Shown here: positions 11,310 through 22,700 of the stretch, one piece after another
Layout of the letters: each line of letters opens with the position of its first letter
Numbering within the stretch: position 1 is the stretch's first letter
Origin: Apostichopus japonicus
Taxonomy: Eukaryota > Echinodermata > Holothuroidea > Aspidochirotida > Stichopodidae
NCBI RefSeq assembly: GCF_037975245.1
Contig: NC_092568.1
Location: forward strand, 6,296,501 to 6,360,500
Reading direction: 5' to 3'
DNA: 64,000 bases
The notes under the pieces: generated by a model
What the model saw: the letters and a program-made list of their open reading frames with translations, nothing else
The model's database searches: none
Told to the model about the DNA's origin: nothing
Translations under genes and position numbers: made by a program

Positions 11310-13190
11310 TGATGGCTTCATCTCATTCTTGCTATGTTTATTGTTTATTTAATAATAAGTGGGATTTGTAGGATCATATTATTCAAGGTAGCGAGTATAT
11401 CATAAATAGTGTGTTCATCAAAGTGAATGTATTATACAAATTTTATAACCAGATGGAGAATATTTACTTTTTGAATTTTGGAATGGAGATTGAAAATGGT
11501 TAGTATTATTATTTCTTCCTTTTTTCTTTTTTTTTGACTTCCTGATATGGATGTAATAAACTGGCAAGTTAAAAGGTGGCATTCTAACAGTGGTAATACA
11601 CATGATGGCACCGTTATGATGACATGACAGACTGTAGGGTAGTATTTTGGCACAAACAGCAAACGTCTTTAATAAATTACTCAGTAGTTATCCTCATCAT
11701 TTCTGGCAATAAATCAACACAAGAATGGAAACAGAATTTCTGTTGATGGTAATAAATCAAGATGAATGGTACTTGTTACATGTATGGTACTATACAATAT
11801 CACAAATGGACAAGTGATTGATATAATTTTCTTTTCTCTAATTTGCAAAGACACAGAAACAATGTCAACAAGACTTAAACACACAGAGGCAATAAAAGAA
11901 ACAAAAGCGTGGAGTGGAGTGTTAAAGGAGATAAAAATAAAAGTGATAGATATATGTTAATATAGGTCTCAGTGGGAGGTATCTTGTTTCATTGTTTGTG
12001 GAGCTCAATGGACAGCTTACCACTAAAGTGTTTCATTGAAGGATGCCTTCTAGTTTAAGGTTACAATAAACCTTTGTTAGTTTAGGTAGATTAAGGATAT
12101 GACTCAGAAACCCAACCCTTTAGTTTAGGGTTTGTCTTAAACATCTGATATAAATACAACTGTTTAATTCCATTAGCATGAAAATCTGCCAAGCTATTTG
12201 TAAGTTTTCCAGCTATCTTAGGTGATACAAAGATAACTATTATTCTTGTTACCATCTGCTGTCTTCCAATGAAGTTGTTTTGGTTAAGTAGTGATTTAAT
12301 TTTTTTTTTTTCATTTGTTATCAAGAGAGCCAAACTGTGTCTGTATTAATGGTCATAAGAATCTTACTAAAGTTTGATCCAATGCCAGGACATTGTACTC
12401 AACTCTCTGCTTCATCACTTATAACATTGCAATACCCAATTCCTAGCTGCAAATAAATACACAACATTTTGAATATAATAAAATATTCGTAGAGATCAAT
12501 AAGCTGTACCTCACTCATTGAAATGGAATGAATAATGACTAGAACACAGTGATACTCTTTTCATTTTATTTTTCAATTGAAATATTCAATAAAATTTCAT
12601 GTAACTCTGTTTTTACATATCTCCTTCATAAATAAAAAAGAAGTGGTTTTTAAACATGAAAAGTATGTAGAGTTGTTCTTTTATTTACTAAGCAAATGAA
12701 ATGCCCATGTTCCACTTTGAATGAGATTAATAACTTTTGATACTTTGAATAAATCTAAAAGTGAGAGAAGGATAAACTTTTGTTTGTGCAAGTTTATTTT
12801 ATAGGTTCTCACAAAACCAATCTACAGGAATCAGTTGGATATTTGCCTGTATTACTATTCAGAAACTGAATCTATAGTTTAAGAAAGATTATAACCAAGT
12901 ATTATGTAATAACTTTGTCATGGGAGGAACCTATATGAACACAAAGCTACCACAAGAAACATCCTTTTAAAAGTCACTTAGTTCTAGTGGGTAGGATTTC
13001 TTTATGATCATTATGATCTTTATGATCATTAAATAACACTTGTTCTCCAAAGAGATCAATGCATCTTGCAAAGCTTTGGCACCTAAGATGACATCAGCAG
13101 GTCACTCATGGGGACCAGCTATCATACCAATAAGAACAAGAAGGTTCACAACTAAGAAAATCAAGAACTAATACCCTTCACCATTAAGAA
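11310..13190. other. intergenic, no gene seen
   Basis: AT-rich DNA. Short open frames at 11418-11662 and 12091-12333 have no recognisable domain and biased composition. No RNA gene was recognised. Confidence 0.5.
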
Positions 13191-13194
13191 TGAA

Positions 13195-13520
13195 GAAACA
13201 CCAACCTCATGGCACTAAATAGCCCAATAAGGCACCGCTATGCATGAAACCCCAACCTCATGGCACTAAATAGCTCTATAAGACACCGATTGAAACCCCA
13301 ACCTCACAGCACTAAATGGCCGTACAAGGCACCACTATGCTTGAAACCCCAACCTTATGGCACTAAGTAGCTCTATAAGACACTGATTGAAACCCAACCT
13401 CATGGCACTAAATAGCCGTACAAGGCACCACTATGCATGAAACCCCAACCTCGTGGCACTAAGTAGCTCTATAAGACACTGATTGAAACCCAACCTCATG
13501 GCACTAAACAGCCTCACAAG
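13195..13520. repeat. minisatellite, about 46-51-bp unit, 7 copies
   Basis: The repeated core is CCAACCTCATGGCACTAAAT, starting near 13202, 13252, 13298, 13349, 13394, 13445 and 13490. Spacing alternates 50-51 and 45-46 bp, so two unit types alternate. Confidence 0.85.
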
Positions 13521-13524
13521 GCAC

Positions 13525-15385
13525 AATAAAAGAACTGCTGCAATGCTTACACCAAGTGGAAATATCAAGTTAGCTATTCTGTTTAAGACAGAAAGTTAAC
13601 ATACAAAATATGAATAAAGATTTGCATCTACAGTCTAATGTGTTTCATTGTAAGTAATTCATATGCCGACACACTGTATGATTCAGTTTAATACAAGGCA
13701 CTAATCTATGAAAGACGAATACTCTAGGCATCTAAAGGACGGAGGAGCTGTAATGGTTAAAATACACTCCTGTTTGTTTAAGTACCAACAAAACTTTAGC
13801 ACACTCAATATAAATAACATACAAAATGCAATATGTGTGCTGTAGTGAAAAAGAGTTGCAAAGAATGCTTTTATGTGAAAAGTGAAACTAAGCAAGCTTT
13901 TACAAAAACTTGAATACCAAAGGCATTGAATGGTTGATGCTAATCTTTTAAATTTTAAACTTCAACATTTCAAGCTTAACACATTTATGACAAAACATAA
14001 AGCACCAGATGATGACAGGTAAATATTAAGGGGGTTTCACTTAGTAATCAGTAGTTTTGCACGTTTTAATCACAAGTGAGCAAATGGTTCATGTATTTCT
14101 CTGACCAAGCATTCCGCAAACTTGATGTTACCATAATGTACATCTATATAGCACATGTTTAACACTGCAAGAATACAAAGTGTGTTATACACAAGCACAG
14201 ATACATCTTATGATGAGAATTTTCCCAACTCTGTAAAAGTAAAATGTTTCTAATTAAGTCCACATCTGGTTTAATACAGACCTAATTATTATTAATGTAA
14301 TGCCTTGTTATTGTGATGGTAACTTAAGCTTGCTAGAAGTATTTCATAAATTTCTCAATGATTGTATTGTCCAAAATGTATGTATGTATGTGTCATGTGT
14401 ATGTATCTATGTGATGCAGAACATTGTAAACACAATAACTCAAAAATTACTTCTTGTATGGAGTTCATAAATTTTGGTATGCGCATCCACCTTTCGGATC
14501 TTTAACATATCAATGTCGTTGCAAATTTAGTAGCAATACACATAAAAAAATATAAAAACATTGGTTGAGGTCAGAGGTCACTGGAGGTCAAAAAGTCAGG
14601 GTCTGAAATGCTTGTAAACACAAACTTAAGAATAAATGAACTTGACAGTTGTTATGTAGGTTTACATTGGTGCAAGATTATTGCTGATCACTTGAAGTCA
14701 ATAACAGTCAACATGTAAAAATCTTGTGTGCAGCTAAACCGTCCAGGACTCACTTATCCAATGCTATCTAACTATACAACTTATAGCTAGAGAGCTCTTG
14801 ATACTGGTCTTAATGAACAATGTAACTGGTTTATCAAACAGATCCAGTACTACCAACTAGCCAATAAACTTTAACCAATTGCCTCCAGATTTTGTATTTA
14901 TTTTTGGTAAGATTTCAAGATAAAAACCAACTTTTTTCTTTGCCAGAAATCTATTTTCCCTGTTTTTTTTTAAGCCAATGCTGTATAACTGCTGTCTCAG
15001 TATTCTTATGTAATTGTTCTGTAGTTCTAGAGTTAACTTTTCAAGTTGGTGCTGTTTATATTGTTATCTGTCAAATCATTCAGTTTGTTACGAATATACT
15101 ATAATCCAGTTGAATGAGCTCCTCAATATGTCTCTCACCTACATGTGTTTAGCTCCTTGAGTTACTGTTAGCTTTATTTACAATCTCAAATCACATTGCC
15201 ATTAACTTTCCTGCGACCTCTCATGTCACCTCTTTGCTTATCACACATCTCTTTGTCTATTCCACTTCTTCAAGACTGTTTCCTAAGCATATCACTACCA
15301 CACGTCTGTGTACCTTACTATCAAGCATCATTATACAACCATTCAAGACCAGATATCCATAGGCTACGGGACATCCCACCTTTCT
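13525..15385. other. intergenic, no gene seen
   Basis: AT-rich. It holds a short TATG-type microsatellite near 14385-14410 and, at 14560-14600, GAGGTCAGAGGTCACTGGAG, related in style to the TGACCTTTGACC family repeat at 60165-60570. The 3' UTR of PPP4R4 probably lies near its right end, but I could not choose a poly(A) site. Confidence 0.45.
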
Positions 15386-15389
15386 AAGA

Positions 15390-16090
15390 ATCCATCTCTA
15401 TATGCATCCAAACTCTCTCTTTGAATCATCCCACCACTCTGTGAAGAATCCCATCTCTTTACAAAGCATCCCATCTCTTAACAAAGCATCCCATCTCTTT
15501 GCAAAGCATCTAGTCTCTCTGTGGAGCACTTTGTGTAGTAAATTTCTTTCTGTGAATAATGCCACCTCTTTGTGATTCATCCTGCTTCTGAATTTCACCC
15601 CTCTCTGAATCACATATCCCTGTGAAGTATCCCTTCTCTCTCTGTATCCCACCTCTCTGTGAAGCATCCATACTCTTTGTGAAGAATCCAAAATCTCTGT
15701 GAAGAATCCAAACTCTCTGTAAAGCATCCCACCTCTATGTTAAGCATCCAATCTCTCTGTGAAGCATCCAATCTCTATGCAGAGCATCTTATCTCTCTGT
15801 GAAGCATCCAATCTCTATGCAGAGCATCTAATCTCTCTGTGAAGCATCCAATCTCTATGCAGAGCATCTAATCTCTCTGTGAAGCATCATGCCTCTGCAT
15901 CTCACCCTCTCTGAATCACATCACATATCCTTCTGAAGTATCCCTTGTCTCTCTGGGTGCCACCTCTCTGTAAAGCATCCCACCTCTTTGTTAAGCATCC
16001 AATCTCTCTTTGAAGCATCCCACCTCCCCATGAAGCATCCTGCCTCTGCATCACCTCTCTGCATCACATCTCTCCCTCAATCCTATCTTG
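15390..16090. repeat. degenerate minisatellite, about 18-21-bp unit
   Basis: Many imperfect copies of CTCTGTGAAGCATCCAATCT occur, with variants ending in CCCACCTCT. A local higher-order pattern is visible at 15740-15880 where AATCTCTATGCAGAGCAT alternates with ATCTCTCTGTGAAGCAT. It lies just 3' of the PPP4R4 stop codon, so it may be transcribed as 3' UTR. The minus-strand open frame 15398-15727 is an artefact. Confidence 0.85.
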
Positions 16091-16590
16091 CTGAGCATCC
16101 ATTCTGAAACATCTTCTTCCAACTGTTCAACAAGGACCCATCATGGCTTGGCTGCTCTTCGACTGTGGGCATTAGAAAGTAAAGGCATTAAAAGGTATAG
16201 GCAGAACGGTATATCAACCTTTCTTAGACTTAAAACTCATTTTCATGAGTGATCAACTTACATGAATTCAATGTAATTAAATTCAGACCTTCCTAACTCT
16301 TGTATAGTGGTTTGAAATGTGAGGATGCCTACAACCTTTGACATTGGAGGATGCCTGCAACCTTTTACACTGAAGCATACCAGTGGTAGCAGAGAGGATA
16401 ATTTTGATTGATCAATCAATCCAATAATGGCACTTTTGTTCTTCATGTTACTGCAGCCATATGTTAGAGACTGAGAGTAGAACTAACATCTCAAGGTAAC
16501 TTAAAGTGATACCTTAACACTGGTAACAGTCACTTCTTGGTCATCTGCTGAGCTGACAGTAAATGCAATAATACAGACATGGATTGACAC

Positions 16591-16766
16591 TTACACTTTT
16601 GGAGTGGTATTGTGAGTAGATGACCGAAGAGATGAAGTTTTGGTCATTCTTGGTTGAGGGATGGACCCACCAGATGGTTTCCTGGTTACATCTGCTGAAG
16701 AACTCTTCCTGGTGGACTCCAGGGTTCCCCCTGAAACCCTACGAGGCTGTAATGGACTCTTCTTGT
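16591..16766 (-). CDS. PPP4R4: PPP4R4 last coding exon
   Basis: Acceptor TTTGCAG; it encodes DKKSPLQPRRVSGGTLESTR and ends TTPKV then TAA at 16591-16593. The TAA is embedded in GTGTAAGTG, which also looks like a donor (GT at 16594-16593), so either this is the true C-terminus or a further exon exists downstream. The Ser/Arg/Lys-rich composition agrees with the tail of the family. Confidence 0.7.
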
Positions 16767-19700
16767 CTGCAAAGCAAATCAACCGAATCATTGATACAAA
16801 CTTGATTAGAAAATGCTAATTATGATGGTCAGATGTGTTCTTACTCCCCAGAACATGGCCTGTCTGTTCTTTTACCTCTGAGAAATTATGAAATATAATC
16901 AAAGTGAGAGACATTCTCTGCTGTCAAAGGCAACTGTTTGTTTTTTCCATCATGTAACAATAGGAACTAAGTGAGATAATTGCCTTATCATAGGTAGCTG
17001 CATGTCCTCTCCATAGGTAACATTTGATATAATTGACTTATCATAAGAAACTGCATTCATGTTCATTATCTACTAAGTGTGGTAACTGATTTATGAGTGA
17101 AATTCCCTGTAGGTCGGGTCCATAATATATCTGTTAGGTAATGAGTCAGGTAACTGACTTACCATGTGTAACATCCCTGGTCATATATAACTGTATGTCC
17201 TGTCTATAATCTGTTAGGTAATAAGTCAGGTAACTGACTTACCATGTGTGACATCCCTGGTCATATATAACTGTATGTCCTATCTATAATCTGTTAGGTA
17301 ATAAGTCAGATAACTGACTAATACCATGTGTGACATCCCTGGTCATATATAACTGTATGTCCTGTGTATAATATGTTAGGTCATAAGTCAGGTAACTGAC
17401 TTACCATATGTGACATCACTGGTCATATATAACTGTCTGTCCTGTTTATAATATGTTAGGTATTAAGTCAGGTAACTGACTTACCATGTGTGACATCCCT
17501 GGTCATATATAACTGTATGTCCTGTTTATAATATGTTAGGTAATAAGTCAGGTAACTGACTTACCATGTGTGACATCCCTGGTCATATATAACTGTATGT
17601 CCTGTTTATAATATGTTAGGTAATAAGTCAGGTAACTGACTTACCATGTGTGACATCCCTGGTCATATATAACTGTATGTCCTGTTTATAATATGTTAGG
17701 TAATAAGTCAGGTAACTGACTTACCATGTGTAACATCCCTGGTCATATATAACTGTATGTCCTGTCTATAATATGTTAGGTAATAAGTCAGGTAACTGAC
17801 TTACCATGTGTGACATCCCTGGTCATATATAACTGTATGTCCTGTTTATAATATGTTAGGTAATAAGTCAGGTAACTGACTTACCATGTGTAACATCCCT
17901 GGTCATATATAACTGTATGTCCTGTCTATAATATGTTAGGTAATAAGTCAGGTAACTGACTTACCATGTGTAACATCCCTGGTCATATATAACTGTATGT
18001 CCTGTCTATAATATGTTAGGTAATAAGTCAGGTAACTGACTTACCATGTGTAACATCCCTGGTCATATATAACTGTATGTCCTGTCTATAATATGTTAGG
18101 TAATAAGTCAGGTAACTGACTTACCATGTGTGACATCACTGGTCATATAAATGTATGTCCTGTTTATAATATGTTAGGTAATAAGTCAGGTAACTGACTT
18201 ACCATGTGTGACATCCCTGGTCATATAAATGTATGTCCTGTTTATAATATGTTAGGTAATAAGTCAGGTAACTGACTTACCATGTGTAACATCCCTGGTC
18301 ATATAAATGTATGTCCTGTTTATAATATGTTAGGTAATAAGTCAGGTAACTGACTTACCATGTGTAACATCCCTGGTCATATATAACTGTATGTCCTGTG
18401 TATAATCTGTTAGGTAATGAGTCAGGTAACTGACTTACCATGTGTGACATCCCTGGTCATATATAACTGTATGTCCTGTCTATAATATGTTAGGTCATAA
18501 GTCAGGTAACTGACTTACCATGTGTGACATCCCTGGTCATATATAACTGTATGTCCTGTCTATAATATGTTAGGTTATAAGTCAGTTAACTGACTTACCA
18601 TGTGTGACATCCCTGGTCATATATAACTGTATGTCCTCTCTATAATCTGTGAGGTAAATAAGTCAGGTAACTGACTTACCATGTGTGACATCCCTGGTCA
18701 TATATAACTGTATGTCCTGTATATAATATGTTAGGTCATAAGTCAGGTAACTGACTTACCATGTGTGACATTCCCTGCTGATGCTCTTCTTACTTCAGTG
18801 CTGGATGGACTGGAAGTCTCTTTCTTCTTTAACCTACAACAAATAGAATGTGTTGGTCAATTAGTGCTGGCATGTACATAAATGAAGGACAAGCTCATGC
18901 CACCTGAAAGAGTATTAGATTTACCTCCTTACACATGGTAATCTCTTGGTACCAATACAATTAAAGTTATGTAATCAGTTAAGTTTGGTTTGAGTTTCCA
19001 ATACTGATTCATAGCACCTATTAATAGCAATATTGTAGATATTGTGCTGGAATGGAATTAAATACATGCAAGATGCTAACAGAAAGAAACATATTTGAAT
19101 GAGGGTTTTTGCTTCATGTGCAAACAAGAAAGTGATGTAATGCATAATGAGAAGATGAGAACCTGTCTGTGGTGGCTTGCGGTGAATATCTCATAGAAAC
19201 AGCAGCGAGTAAGCCATCTGAACCTGCTCGTCTTCTGAATACAATCATTGTGAAATGAGATGGAGAAGAAAGAGGCAGAGAGATGAAGCTTAAAAGGCAG
19301 ATGAGATGGTGAGATGAAAAAAAATGAGTTAGAAGTGTGTATAGGGTGCTGCATGCAGTGGTATATAGGTGTGCAGGTAATATATCAGTAATGATATTAA
19401 AGGCATGTAAACTATAAACATGATATAGATACAGTGCACTAACAGCAAGCAATAACATCCAATATTGTACTCATAGTGAGGCAGTCTTTACATTATCGTA
19501 CTCATAGTGAGGCAGTCCTTACATTATTGTACTCATGTTGAGGCAGTCTTTACAATATTGTACTCATAGTGAGGCAGTCTTTACATTGCTGTAGTCATAG
19601 TGAGGCAGTCTTTACAATATTGTACTCATAGTGAGGCAGTCTTTACATTGCTGTACTCATAGTGAGGCAGTCTTTACATTATTGTACTCATAGTGAGGCA

Positions 19701-22700
19701 GTCTTTACATTATTGTACTCATAGTGAGGGAGTCTTTACATTATTGCACTAATGGTGAAGAAGTCTCTACATTACTGTACTCATGGTGCGGCAGTCTTTG
19801 CTCTAACTACTGGCGACTGAGTTAATGCAAGCATGTACATTAAGAAAAAGACAAAAATGTGATTAAAGTCTTTAAGTAAACATCCTATAGTTCTGTACAC
19901 ATTTAAGATGATGTTAATCTTATTGTGTATTAATGCTTGCAAGATTAGGGCAGTGTATATTGTCATTTAATAATCTTTATGAATTTGTTTCCGACTTATA
20001 TATATCATACTAAATTCACTAACACTATGCTTAATATGATTCTGCAGTATGGATATGAATTATGAGTGAGAATGAAATGGATGCAGGTGAACAAACAGCA
20101 CTTACCATAACTGTAATCAATAAGCAAGCCAATACATACACTTGATGAATTGAACATATCTCAAGGATTACCTCTCATCCCTGCAACATCTATCCTGCCT
20201 CTACCTCCCCCCCCACCCACCTCTGCTCACCTCACACATTACCATCATAAACATTGAATGTTTAGTCATATTTAATTACTTGCAGATGTGCTCTGTTTGA
20301 TGTATTTGATGAGGTCCTTACCTGATGGCCGATGGTTTGTTGTTATTTGTTTCTAATGGTGACTTCTTACCAGCAGAGCTGTTTGCTTTGGATGGTATTC
20401 TAGTTGGTGTGGTAGCGTTGGAATGAGAATCATTCAGGTGGCTGCTCTCAGGTTTCTTTGATTTCATGGATTTACTAGCGGCTTGGAAAACAAATGAAAT
20501 GATTTTACAGTCAATTCCCTCAGGAATGATAGGTTCTTGAGCATAAGGCAGCAGTGATTTTGATAACATGATAAAAGTGAAATGAAGAAGTGAAAAGATC
20601 ATGCACACTACATCAACCTGTAAAGCAGTACATGAAGATAATCATACTGAATCAGAATGTGTATGAGGAAGACATATTGCAAATAGTCACATAATCCAGG
20701 AGACTGATCAGAAAAGATCCAGCTGGAATGCCAGCATTTATATCGTTTATCACACCCCAAAGAGTGTACCATAGGGTGTACAAATAACCCTGGTCAATGG
20801 TAACTTGTCACACCTACACACCAAAGTGTACACAATTCAATCAATCTCTCCTGGAGCACCACAGTGCACCACAATCACATGTCCGCCGGGTGACTTCCCA
20901 TAGGGTGCAGCCACAAACCGGCGAACGCAACTATATTTACAAGTTACCTCGCAAGTACCCATTTATACACCTGGGTGAAGAGAGGCAATGGAGATAAAGT
21001 GCCTTGCCCAAGGACACAATGGAATGATCTGGCCAGGACTCGAACCTGTAATCCTTAGATCACAAGTCCACTGCCTTAACCACAACGCCATATGGTTGAA
21101 TATATGTGTAACTGAAGAACCTTTAGGCCAGTCTATGCCACGAATATCCATAATCACTGCTGCAGATTTGTTCAATATCTCATGTGAAAATAAGAAAACT
21201 GCATTTTAGTTGCAAGCATCCAAGACAAGATGCAAAGTCTTGTAAAATAATATTAACTTAGATAATATATTCAAATAATACTTAAGAAGTTTGCTAAGTT
21301 TGATGGGCCAAAAATGGGTGCTACTCCTTCCATAGGTGATACTAGTCAAAGTCAGCATTATCAGTGGGTGTTGTTGGAGGGAGGGAGTTGGCAGTGTGGT
21401 GGTGGGAGGGGACACAGTTGGAGAGGGTGTGTGCTATTTTGGCAGTGGGAGGGAGAAAGTTGGAGAGGGTGTGTGCTACTTTGGCAGTGGGAGGGAGACA
21501 GTTGGAGAGGGTGCGTGCTATTTTGGCAGTGAGAGGGAAAAGGTTGGAGAGGGTGTGTGATACTTTGGCAGTGGGAGGGAGACAGTTGGAGAGGGTGTGT
21601 GCTATTTTGGCAGTGGGAGGGAGAAAGATGGAGAGGGTGTGTGCTATTTTAGCAGTGAGAGGGGGACAGTTGGAGAGGGTGTGTGCTATTTTGACAGTGG
21701 GAGGGAGACAGTTGGAGAGGGTGTGTGCTATTTTGACAGTGAGAGGGAAAAGGTTGGAGAGGGTGTGTGCTACTTTGGCAGTAGGAGGGAGACAGTTGGA
21801 GAGGGTGTGTGCTATTTTGGCAGTGGGAGGGGGACAGTTGGAGAGGGTGTGTGCTATTTTGACAGTGGGAGGGAGACAGTTGGAGAGGGTGTGTGCTATT
21901 TTGAGAGTGGGAGGGAGACAGTTGGAGAGGGTGTGTGCTATTTTGGCAGTGGGAGGGAGACAGTTGGAGAGGGTGTGTGCTATTTTGGCAGTGGGAGGGA
22001 GACAGTTGGAGAGGGCGTGTGCTATTTTGGCAGTGGGAGGGAGAAAGATGGAGAGGGTGTGTGCTACTTTGGCAGTGGGAGGGAGAAAGATGGAGAGGGT
22101 GTGTGCTATTTTAGCAGTGAGAGGGGGACAGTTGGATAGGGTGTGTGCTATTTTGGCAGTGGGAGGGAGAAAGATGGAGAGGGTGTGTGCTACTTTGGCA
22201 GTGGGAGGGGGACAGTTGGAGAGGGGGTGTGCTATTACTTTCAGTAGGTGATACATACCTAGAGCTAAAAGCAGTGTATGTGGAGTGAGAGGAGGACAGT
22301 TGGAGGGTACGCTCTCTCTTCCATTACATGAGTGGGAATAAGGGAAGGGAGAGGCAGTTGGAGAGGGGGGTGTTTATTCTTCCAGAAGCTGATACCTCTG
22401 TTTTGGGGGTGGAGGGGTGGGGGGGGAGGTGCTATTTCTTCCAGTACATAATGCTTACCTCTATTAGCCGTGTGACTTGGAGGGCCAGTTGGAGAGGCGC
22501 TGGTTTTTCTTCCAGTAGATGATACAGCCTTTAGTCGACTGGCTATTGAACACAACACAAAACAGTTTTGTATTAAATAAACAATATCATTGATTACTAA
22601 ATGATAGTATATGCCATGTAAAATCTACATCTGGTGCTAAATAGCCTTTTAAGCCCCAAAAAACAAAAAAACAAAAAACAACACAAAAAAAGTGGTATAA

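Noticed and set aside
15398-15727. 109-aa minus-strand frame
   Set aside because: Lies in a degenerate minisatellite; low complexity, no family similarity.
21036-21090. Functional tRNA gene
   Set aside because: A and B boxes are good but the cloverleaf arms and acceptor stem do not close, and a SINE body follows.
21342-22256. Open frames of about 300 aa on both strands in the 42-bp array
   Set aside because: Unit length is a multiple of three, so any stop-free unit stays open. The frame differs from that of the neighbouring PPP4R4 exon.
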